From Paralichthys olivaceus (taxonomy: Eukaryota; Chordata; Actinopteri; Pleuronectiformes; Paralichthyidae), in NCBI RefSeq assembly GCF_024713975.1, contig NC_091112.1:410001-474000 (forward strand): DNA of 64,000 nucleotides. Direction: 5' to 3'. A program made the translations under genes and the position numbers. Shown in pieces: positions 1 to 15,889 of this stretch. A model generated the notes under the pieces. That model made no database searches and was not told where the DNA came from. It worked only from the letters and a program-made list of their open reading frames with translations. The stretch's first letter is position 1, and each line of letters opens with the position of its first letter.

Positions 1-235
1 AACAGTAACAAGGAAATAAAATTAGATTAAAAAGAACAAGAGTCGGAGCTGAGTTAGTGTTGGTAGTGTTGTTAGCGTTGTTAGCGTTGTTAGTGTTGTG
101 TCTCCGAGTGAAGACGGTTTACAGCCTCTCGACAAAGACTCTCCTGCATCAACGTGACCAACACTTCACTTGTGTTGTCTTACAGTGAGACTGAAGCTAA
201 AACTGGTTCCTGGAATTCCTTTCAAACATTGAGTA

Positions 236-352
236 TGTGGCTCTGGTGTGTGTGATGAGTGTGTGTCTCTGGTGTGTGTGATGAGTGTGTGTCTCTGGTG
301 TGTGTGATGAGTGTGTGTCTCTGGTGTGTGTGATGAGTGTGTGTCTCTGGTG
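236..352. repeat. 26-bp GT-rich minisatellite, about 4 units
   Basis: The unit ctctggtgtgtgtgatgagt plus gtgtgt recurs about four times in tandem with almost no divergence. No gene is associated with it. Confidence 0.8.
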
Positions 353-1184
353 TGTGTGTTGTTTTTGCTGTGTTTCCTTGTATGTGACAGTTTCTGGGAA
401 ATCACATCACTGAACAAGAAACTTTTCTTCTGTTGTTTTCTTTAACTCAACACAAACAACTTCCTGCTTGTACTTGTAGAATTGTCCAGATTTAAAAACA
501 CAAACGTTTTACAGAGAAATGAAACGCTGAGAATATTTGATCAATGATGATTCTTAAAGGAAACTTATCTGATAAACATTAATAATAGTAAATAATAATG
601 ATAATTAAGGAGAACATCAGGATAAATGAAATAAAAAGCATCGCACACAGAACAAATAAACCAAAACAAAGCAGGTGTGAGCTGAAGAGCAGAAGTTATT
701 TACTTATGTTTATTTTAAAATCCTGGAAATGAAAATAGCTGTTGAAGCAAAGTCCCTTCATCCAGGTGACGTCAGCAGTTTTCCAAACAAACTCCCCAAG
801 AGTCAACTTCACAGCTCAGGAGAGAATCCGTCCATGGTGGTGTGGATCTGAAGGTCCCGAATCCACCAAGGATGTTAGTTAACTAAGTGAAAACTAACTA
901 ACTAACTAACTAACTAAGTCAGTCAGTCAGTCAGAGTCAGTGTTTTTCATTTCAGGTGTTACAGATGTCTTATTGTTACAGATGTTACAGATGTTAGTTC
1001 ACACTAACTGACCATGTGAAGAGTCTTTTTAAAGTGAACTCAGATTCTCGTCTGTTTGATAAAAACTGAGCAAAACGAGCAGAAAGTTCAACTGAGGACA
1101 GAAAACACTGAAATAAATCAGTTGCTGCTAATGTGTGTGTGAAAGTGTGTGAATGTGTGTGTGTGTGTGTGTGAAAGTGTGTGA

Positions 1185-1219
<35 letters not shown>

Positions 1220-1635
1220 TGATTGTGGCGTGTGTGTGTGTGTGTGAGCATGCAAATAGCCTCTAATTGGGGCAGTGTATTCACTTCATCGAATGAATCA
1301 CTGCAACAACAGGAGTCTTTTCCAAAGTCTCAGTTTAACTCTCAACTGCCTGTTCAAATAAACTTTATTAACCTGACCGTCACTGAACATGAGCACAAGT
1401 AAAATAACAAGAAACAAGAAGGTTGATGGAAGAAAAAAAAATACACACACACACACACACACACAGACAGACAGACACACAACTTCAGAGGACATTACAT
1501 TGTTTTCCTGGAGACGAACTGGAACCTTAACGAGTTATTGCTTACTTAACTCCCCATAATGACTGGTATATACATTTAGGTAACACACAACATGAGTAAT
1601 ACCTAGACCAGACACACACTCACACTCACGCCCAA

Positions 1636-1745
1636 AACTGAAACAAAAAGACCTTGAGTGCCCCCTGGTGGCTGGATGCAGTAGAGGCCTCCATGTTAGC
1701 AGATGGGACAGGAGCCAAACAAGAAAAATCAAAGTAGACATGTTT
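1636..1745 (-). repeat. Fragment of dispersed fish repeat, same family as 7230-7362 and 15436-15603
   Basis: It contains gccccctggtggctggatgc, followed by a tccatgttag motif and a gatgggacaggagccaaac-like segment. The same blocks occur, in the opposite orientation, in the elements at about 7230-7362 and 15436-15603. The assignment rests on shared blocks only and the ends are not visible. Confidence 0.35.
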
Positions 1746-3352
1746 GTCAAAGATGTTTCTGTCATTTCAGCTCGTTCTCATCTCACTGATGTTTGTTCAA
1801 GTGTTTTTGATCACTTTGGTTTGAATCAGTTATTTGAAGAAATAAAATCAGGCTGAGATGTCATGATTGACAGCTGAGACTCACTCAGGATTGGTCGAGC
1901 AGCAGCTCCAACCCACAATCACTCCTGCACATAATCTGACTCCAAATGACATCATCACCACAAGATGGCAGCATTAATTTCTGACATGTTCTGGTTTCAC
2001 TTCTGGAGGAAGTGGAGACGTGTCCTTGTCTGACTTGTTTCTGTGTCGGTGACCCAGAGATTGACCAGCTGTTGTGTCTGAGACCCAAAAGGTGCAGGGA
2101 GAGAGAGTGTCTGTGGTTGACACTGAATTCTAAACCTTTTTCATTTCCTAACTGGGATCTATCAAATATGCTAATATGGCTCACCTGTGTCTGAGCTTCA
2201 CAGCGCCACCTGCTGCTGAGGAGCCTTTTCCAGCTGCTGAGCTCCTAACCCTAACCCACAAGTTGGCAGGATTGGCTTATTTGGTGTTTGGTTTCTATTT
2301 CACTGCTGTACACCGGGTCCTCAGTAGTTAGTTTCGTTCCCTCTCATGAACCTCATGTTATGAAATGACAGTAAATCTTCTTAAATCTTGTGACATCACA
2401 ACCGCTGAATGTTTGAATCTACTTCTCAACTACTTGTTCAGGGTTAAGAACAGTGGATGTTGCACCTTGGAAAGATCTATGACACAAACTGTGATATGTG
2501 GATATGAGACAAATAAAATCTGATTGACTGAATATTCAGCCATGGTGTCGACTCCTTATTTCACTCAAAATATGCCTTTAATCCTACAGAACGAAAGGGG
2601 ACGTACTGACTTGATGGTCTGATAGACTGACGGGTGACGGGTTGTACCGGGGAGGGGGGTCCTCTGATTGGTGGAAGCCTCTACATAAGTTTTAGCTGAT
2701 GAAACATGGTGTTTGTAAAGTTAATTCATCTGATGCACAGCTCGAGGGATCCTCTAAGTGTTTTCAGTTTAACTTTATTAAAATACAACAAAAGAAGAAA
2801 AACAGAACGTGTGTAGATGATGTGGATGAAATTTTTCAGCTACAGTCCAGAAGATATGAATGAAGAAAATAAAACATAAAACAGATGAACTGAAGAGATG
2901 TAATACTCAGAGGTCTGCAGGAGTCCAGGGGACGAAGTCAAAATCAATGAAAAATATATTTAATTTCAGCTTTGATTTCAGAAACTGTCAGGGAATAAAA
3001 TCATTGTTTCAACTTCAAATTCAATTTCACATTTGTTGTTTGAGATATGAAGGTGTCTAAACATGCTCTACTAATAAAGTTTGAATACAACCCCTGGATC
3101 CTGGATCCCTGTAATCGATCTGGTCAACCAATCAGACGACAGATTAGTTGAACCAATCAGATGGCTCGGTGTAGAAGGTGAACATGTGTGAATCTGTCTG
3201 TGTCACTTTTGTAATAGATTACATGTTCGTACACCCGGGACATACCGCCGACGTCAGCTGACAGAGCATCCTCACGGAGTTTACCTCAGATGACCTCATC
3301 AATGATAAACATGTGACCTCATCATCTGGAGCAGTGAAGGACCAAAACAAAT

Positions 3353-3358
3353 CATTTA
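3353..3358 (-). terminator. Poly(A) signal of the secreted-protein gene
   Basis: AATAAA on the minus strand, about 325 bp downstream of the stop codon at 3681-3683. It is the first good signal after the stop; its use is inferred. Confidence 0.45.
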
Positions 3359-3680
3359 TTTTAGCTACGGCACTGATATTTTAGGGGTCGTGTTAAAAAA
3401 TTGGGGAGACACTGGATAAAAACGAAAATTCTAAATGTAATTTGACCTTTATAAGTATCTGCTGACAATGAGAGATGTGAGGAGCTACGTCAGCGAGTTG
3501 GAGCCTCACACAGGAAGTGATGTCACTGCGACCTGTCCACCAAATGTTGGCTAAATGAAAACCAGGAGGTTTGACACACGTGATGCAGGCGGAATGTCCC
3601 AGGTATTTGCCTACATGCATGTTGTATGTGTGTGTGTGTTACTGTGTGTGTTAAAGGAGTGTGTGTTACTGTGTTGTATA

Positions 3681-6600
3681 TTAAATCTGGCGGCGGTTGG
3701 TCCTGGATCTCCTCTTTGATGTTCGATTCCTCACCAGAGCTTTGGGCTGAGGAATGATTGGCTGAGACGGGAGGGCGGGGCTTTGGATGACACGGACGGG
3801 GCTGATGGGAAGATGGGCGGGGCTCTGGTGGACGTGGGGGGGTGGCTGTTGTGGTTTAGGGGGGCTCTGAGGTTTGGCCAAGCGTGAGCTGAACTTTTTC
3901 CTCCCTCTCTCCTCGGACTCTGAGCTTTTGTCCTCTGCAAGAAAATAAAATTGAAAACATGGAATCAGATCAAAAGAAACTAGTAAAAACATGAATTCTG
4001 ATCAAAAGACACTATTGAAAACATGGATTTCAGATCAAAGGATACTATTGAAAACATCAATTCAGATCAAAAGACACTATTGAAAACATCAATTCAGATC
4101 AAAGGACACTATTGAAAACATCAATTCAGATCAAAAGACGCAAGTGAAAACATGGATTCAGATCAAAAGACACTATTGAAAACATGAATTCAGATCAAAG
4201 GACACTATTGAAAACATGAATTCAGATCAAAAGACACTATTGAAAACATGAATTCAGATCAAAGGACACTATTGAAAACATCAATTCAGATCAAAAGACA
4301 CTATTGAAAACATGAATTCTGATCAAAGGACACTATTGAAAACATCAATTCAGATCAAAAGACACTATTGAAAACATGAATTCTGATCAAAGGACACTAT
4401 TGAAAACATCAATTCAGATCAAAGGACACTATTGAAAACATGAATTCTGATCAAAGGACACTATTGAAAACATCAATTCAGATAAAAAGAAACTAGTGAA
4501 AACTATTCAGATCAAAAGACCCAAGTGAAAACATCTCTTGTTAAAGTGTTTGTGTGACATTGTGAGATGTGTTGTACTGTTCTGACCGTCTGTGTCCTCC
4601 ACGCTGTTTGTAGCAGCTGCAGCAGGTTCTGCAATCAATCAATCAATCAATCCATTAATCGTCAATCAAACAATCAATCAATCAATCAATCAATAAGTAA
4701 GAGGTTGAAGAAAATAACTTACCAGGAGCTGTCACCTGATTGGCTGCTGGAGCTTCAAACAACAACACATAAAGCATAATTAATGGACGATGAGAACAAA
4801 CAAAAAAATGAATGAATTAGTATTAACATTGTATTTTTACCATCTGCTGTTTCTGTGCTGGAGCTGCTGGTGTCTGCAAAATATCAACACAATTCACTCT
4901 ATGATCCCATAAACACACATGAACATATGACACACACATGAACACATGACACACACATGAACACATGGCACACACATGGACATATGACACACACAGGCAC
5001 ATGAACACAGGACACATGAGCACATGAACACACACGTGAACACACACGTGAACACATGACAAACACATGAACACACATAACTCACATTAACACATGAACA
5101 GGTGAGCTGGTGTACAGCTGAACATGTCAGTGGTTCAACATGTGAACATGTCAGTGATTTTACATGTGAACATGTCAGTGGTTGAACATGTGAACATGTC
5201 AGTGGTTGAATATGTGAACATGTCATCGTCATATTCTTACCTGAAGGTCCTCCTCCTACATACTGAGCTCCATCTAAAAACAGCGGAGACTGATTTTAAA
5301 CATCTGGAGAATCTTCAAACACACCTGGCTAATAATGAGGATGGAAAACCGCTCTCTGATTGGTTGATGGACATTACGGCCATAACCCAGCCATGATAAA
5401 TGTGCCTGAGAACAAACCTTTGACGCATTCATGAAGTTGACCAGTAGATGTCAGCGTATCACAGGTAACCTCAGTCTCTCCAGAAGCTGAAAGTCACTTT
5501 GACACTTCTCCACATTTTAAATCTATTGAATCTTCAGCATGTTGATAGATTTTTTTTTACATTTCCTGGGGATCGACCAATAAGATATCCTGAACTCTAT
5601 GAACAGTTATTTTAAGCTTCACGTGTTTGGTCTGTATTTATCTGTTACACCAGATTCAACATGTTTTCTTTTCTGTCAGCAGCTGAGTTACTGTGTGTGT
5701 GTGTGTGTGTTAAACTGTTGTTAAACTGAGGGGAGCTGCAGTTTCAGCAAAGAATTCTTTGTTTATCACAGAACATTACACTCTGTGCTCACACTTCATA
5801 TCATATCCACATTATTCGTGTTAGAAGATACAGCAGAGTTTTCAGAGTCTTACCGAGCTGATCAGGAGAGATGATGTTCATACTCTCTGAAAAAACAACA
5901 ACAGTCAGAACTGAAGATGATGCTGTTTGTATCTGATGAACTCTGTAAACTGATCATGTGACAATATTCCAGAAATAACCTGAGTAAACATTTAGTTTGT
6001 GTACAAGTTAAACATTTGAATCAGTAGGAGGTTGTGTCTCTCGGGTGTTGACTGATTTGATTTGATCAAGGTGTTCTGCAGGGAAATATTCTAAGTCTGG
6101 ACTCACCTGTGGGAGCTTCATCAGATGTAGAATCTTTATCTAACAGGGAAGACAGAAACCGGTGAGACAACAGACAGGTCCAATACATCAACCAGAGATC
6201 AGAGACAGATGTGTGCTTTACCTGTTGACGTGGCGTGTAGTCCAATATCTGCAAACACAAAACAGACACAGTACCTGTCAATCACACTGGGATTTATCAA
6301 GGAGAACAGATATTGATCAGATGATTTTAAATCGAACCGTTAGAGTCCAGGTCTCCATCCACCAGCAAGACGAACAGAGAGAACACAAGCGCAACGTTCC
6401 TGCAACACAAACACAACCATAATTATTGTATATAAAGACGATCACTCACTGTATATAAAGATGATCACTGACTGTATATAAAGACGATCACTCACTGTAT
6501 ATAAAGATGATCACTGACTGTATATAAAGACCATCACTGACTGTATATAAAGATGATCACTGACTGTATATAAAGACCATCACTGACTGTATATAAAGAT

Positions 6601-7436
6601 GATCACTGACTGTATATAAAGATGATCACTGACTGTATATAAAGACCATCACTGACTGTATATAAAGACGATCACTGACTGTATATAAAGACCATCACTC
6701 ACTGTATATAAAGACCATCACTGACTGTATATAAAGACGATCACTGACTGTATATAAAGATGATCACTGACTGTATATAAAGACCATCACTGACTGTATA
6801 TAAAGACGATCACTGACTATATATAAAGATGATCACTGACTGTATATAAAGACCATCACTGACTGTATATAAAGATGATCACTGACTGTATATAAAGACG
6901 ATCACTGACTGTATATAAAGACCATCACTGACTGTATATAAAGACCATCACTGACTGTATATAAAGACGATCACTGACTGTATATAAAGATGATCACTGA
7001 CTGTATATAAAGATGATCACTGACTGTATATAAAGATGATCACTGACTATTTATAAAGACGATCACTGACTGTATATAAATCGAGGTCCCGTCCACATTA
7101 TGCACTTTCCTGAGTCAGTCTCAGTTGTAACTGATCAGAAACACTTGAACAAACATCAGTGAGATAAGAACGACCTGAAAAGACAAAAACATCTTTGACA
7201 AACATTTATTTCACGTCTGCTTTGATTTTTTAGTTTGGTCCATGTACCGTCTTCTAACATGGAGGAGGTTTATGACCTGTACTGCAGTCAGCCACCAGGG
7301 GGGGATTGAGATGTTTTGGCTTCACTTAAGGGAGCCATCATGTCGTCCATCTTTATTTACAGTCTGTGATATTAACACATGTTAACACAGTGAAAATGAA
7401 ACTTAACCACAGAGAGAAGACATACCTGGTGAACAT
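3681..7436 (-). CDS. Unrecognised secreted acidic/proline-rich protein, ten phase-1 exons
   Basis: Inferred coding exons in transcription order: 7426-7436, 6338-6399, 6222-6248, 6107-6139, 5854-5886, 5241-5273, 4841-4873, 4723-4752, 4587-4628, 3681-3934. The total is 558 nt, or 185 residues. Every junction splits a codon after its first base except the first (after the second base, AG|G), so the internal exons are symmetric phase-1 cassettes, four of them exactly 33 nt. The N-terminus, MFTRNVALVFSLFVLLVDG, is a clear signal peptide. The middle is Asp/Ser/Glu/Ala-rich, with SSSSTE and SESEE runs that resemble secretory-kinase sites. The last exon is Pro/Gln-rich and ends in a very basic tail (SKRRSRTNRRQI). 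There is no membrane segment and no cysteine in the model. I do not recognise the family. The all-phase-1 structure argues against the secretory calcium-binding phosphoproteins, which use phase-0 introns. A TATA box lies upstream at about 7554. The weakest donors are those of exon 2 (GTTCGA) and exon 9 (GTCAGA). Confidence 0.62.
3955..4520. repeat. 32-bp intronic minisatellite, about 17 units
   Basis: The unit begins gatcaaaagacactattgaa and continues aacatgaattca, with variants aacatcaattca and gatcaaagg. It fills the intron between exons 9 and 10 of the secreted-protein gene and ends about 65 bp before the exon-9 donor. Confidence 0.9.
4632..4694. repeat. AATC tetranucleotide run beside a splice acceptor
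   Basis: (AATC)n with one interruption. On the gene's strand it reads (GATT)n and runs straight into the TTGCAG acceptor of exon 9 of the secreted-protein gene, so the repeat supplies that acceptor's pyrimidine-rich tract. Confidence 0.8.
4905..5225. repeat. Two adjacent intronic minisatellites (about 21 bp and about 25 bp)
   Basis: The first part repeats variants of acatgaacacatgacacaca. From about 5110 a second unit, gaacatgtcagtggttgaac plus atgt, repeats four to five times. Both lie in the intron between exons 6 and 7 of the secreted-protein gene. The histidine/cysteine-rich open frames here are repeat shadows. Confidence 0.8.
6428..7081. repeat. 23-bp TATATAAAG minisatellite, about 28 units (array A)
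   Basis: The unit is gtatataaagatgatcactg plus act, with gat/gac and gatc/catc variants, in tandem across most of intron 1 of the secreted-protein gene. The same unit forms a much larger array at 17871-19761. Each unit carries the TATA-like core TATATAAAG and usually the palindrome TGATCA. Confidence 0.95.
7230..7362. repeat. Dispersed MITE/SINE-like fish repeat copy
   Basis: It ends with tgtcgtccatctttatttac and contains the cagccaccaggggg core. Both blocks recur in the element at 15436-15603. No matching left terminal repeat is visible here, so the copy is incomplete or a longer variant. It lies in intron 1 of the secreted-protein gene, about 60 bp from the exon-1 donor. Confidence 0.5.
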
Positions 7437-7552
7437 GATGCAGTGATGCCCGTCAGGTGATGGTCAGTGCGACAGGTAGGTCAGATGGTCAGACAGGTGA
7501 TGGTTCAGTTCTTCAGGAATCTTCTGGTCTGAGCTTCAGAGCGTCAGCGGTG

Positions 7553-7562
7553 GTTTATATAT
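7553..7562 (-). promoter_or_regulatory. TATA box of the secreted-protein gene
   Basis: The minus strand reads AGATATATAAACC, about 120 bp upstream of the inferred start codon (7434-7436). This would place the transcription start near 7525-7530. A TATA promoter suits a tissue-restricted secreted protein rather than a housekeeping gene. Confidence 0.5.
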
Positions 7563-7569
7563 CTGCCTA

Positions 7570-8180
7570 AATGTCACCGCCACAGAGGACGGACCACAGA
7601 GAGAGGGTGTTCACTGTGTGTGTGTGTGTGTGTGTCTGTGCGTCACTGTGTGTGACATTGTGTGTGTCTCTATCCTCTTGTCATCACTTTGTGTTTGTTA
7701 GATATTATAAGAACAATACACTCACATTTAATTGTAAATATTGTATAAATAAAGTATAATTATTTTCATCATATTCACATATTAGAAATATTTGTACACA
7801 GATGTGGTCAGAGTAAAACTCTGATTGTGTAAAAGCGTCTTTACGTCCTCACAGTTCAGGGAATCCCCCTCCAACAATCACACAGTGATTCATTAGCAGC
7901 AGGTCGAGTTTCAGCAGAATCAGATCCACCTGATAGAACCTGGAGAACAATCAGAGCAGAACAATGACGCTGCTGCTGGAACCTGAACCTCCACTGATCC
8001 ACTACACACCAGAACCAGCAGGAGAACACTCACACAGGTTGACTCTGAGAATCACTGACTTACTGAGTCTGTCGCTGTGGAAACATCCAATCAGAAACAA
8101 GGTCTTAAGGTTAAAGTGTTGGTCAGTGAGTCGATAACAGAAACATCAGTTCAGTTCAACATGCTACTGTCATGTGTGTC

Positions 8181-8226
<46 letters not shown>

Positions 8227-8330
8227 TATGTGTGTGTGTGTGTGTTTCAATGTGTTTGTGTGTGTGTGTGTGTGTGTGAATGTATGTGTGTGTGTGTGTG
8301 TTTCAATGTGTTTGTGTGTGTGTGTGTGTG

Positions 8331-8372
<42 letters not shown>

Positions 8373-8432
8373 TATGTGTGTGTTTCAATGTGTTTGTGTG
8401 TGTGTGTGTGTGTCAATGTGTGTGTGTGTGTG

Positions 8433-8465
<33 letters not shown>

Positions 8466-8484
8466 CAATGTGTGTGTGTGTGTG

Positions 8485-8546
<62 letters not shown>

Positions 8547-11400
8547 CACTTTTGCAATAAACGCAGGTGGAATGGTTTCTGTCCCTGGAGATCCCCCCCC
8601 CCACACACACACATACACACACCCACACAGTGATAATGGTGGGGGGCAATGGGGGGATTGGAGGCGTATTGGGGGGGTTGTGTGGTATTTGAGTATCAAA
8701 GCCTCTTCTGTCTGAAAACGTCTTTCTGTGTAAACGGAGTCGGTTGAATGGTTGAAGAAGCTTTTTCAGGCGGCGCTGCTTCATTCAGCCGAAGCTTTGA
8801 AACACGGTAAGGTCAGATTTACATGTTTATAGAGCTTCCATCCATTAATCAGTCCATCCATCCTTTCATCCCTTCATCCTTCTGTCTCCACGAGGGCGTC
8901 CCACAGGAGGGAGAATGGACCTGGAGCAGAGGACGACGCTAAAATAACGTCTCTGAACACAATGTTGGCTTAAAACAAGTTTTAAAAATGTTCTGTGAGC
9001 GTAGGTCATAGGAAGTGCATACAGGACATACAGGAAGTAAAGACATTAGCTGTGTTCCAAATCCAGAAGCTGCTTTTGAAGACAGATTCCATGGCTAGTC
9101 CGTCTAGTCGGTCCCTTCTCAAGGTTTCTTCAAAAGACAAATGAATCCTTCCATCCCTGAGCGACGAAGGATTCAACCAATCCAAGCTAACGAACTAGCT
9201 ATATGTGGGTGGTGGAGACCAAGCGAAGTAGCTAATAGTGCAATGTCAGAAAAGATGACGCGAACTGTTGTCTGTTGACCTGACCTCTAATCTGCTCAGC
9301 TTTCTCAGCCTTTGCAGTCTACGAAGGCAACGCCTGTGAGGAATGAGGCCCCTGAGCTTGGACCCACCTAGTTTGTGAGGTCAGTCCATGGACTTCACAA
9401 ACACTTGAGCTGTTGCCAGATTCAGGGGCCGAATCATTCAGAGAGAGTCGACCTCACAACGATGGGCTTTCTCGTGTAGAAGTCTACTTCAACCACGGCG
9501 GAGAACCGACATGATGATCTTACAAGGAACGCGACGTCTGAGGTGTTTTCTTTTCATTAAAGTGAAGACTTCAGACTGGTATTGTTTTTCTGGATTCCTG
9601 CGAGGTTAACTGAAGATAAGTCTAGACTGCGAGGGTTCGGCTGGACGGTGGCGAGCCTGAGCGTCTGCCAACACAGTAATAAGTCTCATCTCTCAGATCG
9701 CCATCAGCAGGAGGAATTACAGACATACCAGACAGGATCATTGTATGAAACTGATCCAGGATCAGCTGATATGAAACTAAAGCGCGCTGCGTCTGTCTGC
9801 ATCAATTCATCTTGGTTTCCAAACACCAGCATGAACCTGAACCCTCACATGGTGACGCTGATGAGTCGGTGTGAAGGAGAGCAGGTGGATCATAGAGACG
9901 CTGTCGTCTCTTCAGATCAGCTGTGTTTTAGAGTTAACACTTTACTTTAGGATTCATTAAAAAAACAGAACAACCCAGATGAGACAGAAACTGTGTCTCG
10001 GTTCAGATGCTGCATCCTTCTGAAGAAACATTTAAAGGCTGAAGGTGACACAGCAGCGAGGCACAGCTTTACCATTTCTTTCATTTCAGGTAGTTCTCAC
10101 CACACTGATGTTTGTTCAGGTGTTTCCTGTGAGATGGTTCCTTTCCTGGATATTGTGGCTTCATTTCTGGATAATGGGAGGAAGTGGAGACATGTTTTCT
10201 ATCTTTATTTACAGTTTGTATTTGGAACACGGATTGTTCCTTTAATTCACTCTCCAGTTGCAAAGTTAAAGAAAGAACTTGAATCAGTGTCAGAGTTAAG
10301 TTTTGTTAATATTCACTTTAATAAACACAAATTATCCTCAGAATAACACATTTCTGTACGTTTTGAATGTGTCGTCAGACGTCACTGCTGCGTTGACTGT
10401 CATCAGGTGTGTGAAGCTCCAGACAGTGATTGACATGTGTCAGTGAAAACATCAGGATCCAGTGTGAATCCAGCTCCAGGTTTTAATGTTCATATAAACC
10501 ATGTTCATAAAACTGCTGCTGAGATATGCTAAGCTAGTTAGCATTTGCAGGGTTTTAGATTTGTTTTCAGAGCAGCTGCTGAGGAGAAATAGTGAAAATA
10601 CTAAATGATCGTTGGTTATAATCAGTTTTTTACATTCCCAGATGAATATGTCCAGTTAGATATGAGTGAGTTCATCTCTAACACAGTCATAATAATTGAT
10701 CAATGATGCATCTGTAAGAACTTTGTTGTCATAGTTTTAACTCAGGTTTGATTTCAGCTGTAGTTTCTGTATTTTGTTTTTGACGTATTTCTCAGTCAGT
10801 TGTTTATTTAGAGGAAGAACTTTTAAATCTGAATAAACTTCATGACACAAACAGAGAAACATTATTGACAGACTCACAGCGCCACCTGTTGGTCCGTTAC
10901 TGTCACGTCACTGTTCAAAACATCTAGTTCACGCTGTAAAAACCATCCTGTCAGAAACCCTGTTAAAACACTTTTATTCAAAAGTCCCTTCAACTTAACT
11001 ATTTCACAATGTCATTACATCATTGTCTTTTACTTTATTGTTGTACTATTTTACACATTTCTCTATATTTATTTGTCTTATTTTTCTATTTCAACTAATT
11101 TTTTCATTTTCATACAGATGAATTCTCTTTATTTATTCGACTCTTTTTAATCTCTTTTATTTTGCTTGAAAATAGATTCACATTGTGTTTCCTGAGTTGA
11201 AGTTGAAGTTGTTAATAAATGTCCCTGTGCGTGAAACATGATTTACAAATACAACTTCCTTGCTTACCTATTCTTGGAGCGTATACTAATGTGTATGTCT
11301 GGTTTGATTTCTCTCTGAAAGGTCGTACAGGAGGTTTCTAGTTGGTTTGTGATTGTATGACTTCGTGAGTAGCTTCATTACATCGTGTTGTTTGTTTTAG
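7570..11400. other. Repeat-rich intergenic region, no gene seen
   Basis: Apart from the microsatellite at 8183-8546 I find no credible coding exon. Segments near 9040-9400 and 9990-10080 share tgttccaaat/ggctgcatccttc-like motifs that recall non-autonomous hAT-type transposon ends of fish, but no matched terminal repeats are visible and I do not call them. The 122- and 117-codon open frames at 9582-9950 and 9993-10346 have no recognisable domain and no signs of splicing. Confidence 0.5.
8183..8546. repeat. (GT)n-dominated microsatellite, about 360 bp
   Basis: Long GT tracts are interrupted by gaatgtat, ttcaatgt and tcaatgt islands and by single cg steps. The Cys/Val and His/Thr open frames here are shadows of the repeat. 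Confidence 0.97.
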
Positions 11401-11469
11401 TGGGAGAGAGAAAACAACCGAGTCGGAGTTTGACATTTCCGACGCGTCATGAACGCAGCCTCAACGGCA

Positions 11470-11528
11470 CGGAGATGTGACGTAGGATAACCGGAAGCTG
11501 CTCAGAGCGCGTGCGCCGGTCCTGCACC
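11470..11528 (+). promoter_or_regulatory. RNMT promoter and non-coding first exon
   Basis: A CpG-rich, TATA-less stretch with a CRE-like TGACGTA (about 11477) and an ETS-type CCGGAAGC (11491-11498). A consensus donor follows at 11528/11529 (gcacc|GTGAGT), and the matching acceptor is at 12475 just before the RNMT start codon. The exact transcription start is not visible. Confidence 0.55.
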
Positions 11529-12481
11529 GTGAGTCCATTGTTGTTGTTTTGTGTTTTCGTGAAAACTCCACCGGTAACGGATCCTTTCACCGTTTGTCTC
11601 CGGTCACGTGACGCGTTCTCCCGTGACACGAGCCTACGGTGACTTCCGGTTCTTCTCAGACCGAAAACACGCGTCTCATTTGACTTCAGGAGCTGTTAGC
11701 ATGCTAGCTGCTAACGTTAGCAGTGGAAACGCAGTAGATGGTGGTAGTAGTAGTTCTCCTTCAGCTCCTGAGAACTGAGTACAAGTATTCACAGTCTGTA
11801 CCTGCATTTAAGTACTTATACTTCAACCCGTTTAAAATACTCCACTGCAAGTAAAAGTCCTGCATCCAGAACCTTTGTTACGTCATCAGCTAAATGAATT
11901 CCAAGTAGATGTGCTGCAGTAAAAGTTTTACTATGTTTGTGTATTCACTTCACTGCAGCGTTGATGTGAATGTTGAGATTGAGCTCCTGTAAAATACTTC
12001 ATATGCTGTCGTGTAGTTTCATCTGCGAGCTAACAGCGAGCTCCACCAATCAGAGGCGTCGCTGCTACAGCTGAGGATTGTGGGTAGTGTAGTTCTCCTT
12101 GACACCCTTGAATGAAACATGTTTTTTTTTCATATCACACGAACCTGTGAGAACAAAACATGGTTTCACTTTCTCGTCACTTGAAATATTCTGGTTGATT
12201 ATCAAAATGATTTTTACTTCTTGAACCAAACTGTCGAGTTGTATTGTATCGTTTCAACAGACACGCCTCTTTATCGTAGAGTTAGTGTGATACTTTTGAC
12301 GATATCACGTTTGTTTCATCAAGATCCAAAACGTATTCTCTGAGCAATCAAAGGAAATGATCAAAGAACGTCTTGTGGATCCTGAGCTGTTGAGACGACA
12401 GCAAGGAGGCGGAGACTCGCCATCCATCTTTATTTACAGTCCGTGTTGCTCTGAGTCGTGTTTGTGTGTTTTCAGAGAACG

Positions 12482-15771
<3,290 letters not shown>

Positions 15772-15876
15772 CGATGAAAACGTGAACTCACCTGCTGCTG
15801 CCTCCGCAGCTGTTGTCCATGTTGTGTTTTCTTTTTGATAAAGTATGAACTGTTTGGGTTTGTTGAAATGAATAAG

Positions 15877-15882
15877 AATAAA
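15877..15882 (+). terminator. RNMT poly(A) signal
   Basis: AATAAA about 106 bp after the RNMT stop codon; the first canonical signal downstream. Confidence 0.7.
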
Positions 15883-15889
15883 CTTTAAA

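Larger units (their letters stand above)
1..3350. other. Intergenic stretch without a supportable gene
   Basis: I see no exon chain or conserved protein in these 3.3 kb. It holds a GT-rich minisatellite (236-352), a short AACT/CAGT tetranucleotide run (about 896-935), (GT)n near 1132-1245, (AC)n at about 1443-1475, and a fragment of a dispersed repeat near 1636-1745. The short open frames here are low-complexity or repeat translations. Confidence 0.6.

Noticed and set aside
3681-7436. Assigning the secreted-protein gene to the secretory calcium-binding phosphoproteins
   Set aside because: Acidic, Ser-rich content and small exons are suggestive, but that family uses phase-0 introns and every internal junction here is phase 1 (the first is phase 2).
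8174-8784. Cys/Val- and His/Thr-rich frames of up to 163 codons
   Set aside because: Shadows of the (GT)n microsatellite.
9040-10080. A hAT-type DNA transposon
   Set aside because: Motifs resemble fish hAT-derived repeats, but no matched terminal repeats, 8-bp target duplications or transposase could be shown.
9582-10346. Two plus-strand frames of 122 and 117 codons
   Set aside because: No domain, signal peptide, splice sites or promoter; the second overlaps dispersed-repeat sequence also seen near 1740-1860.
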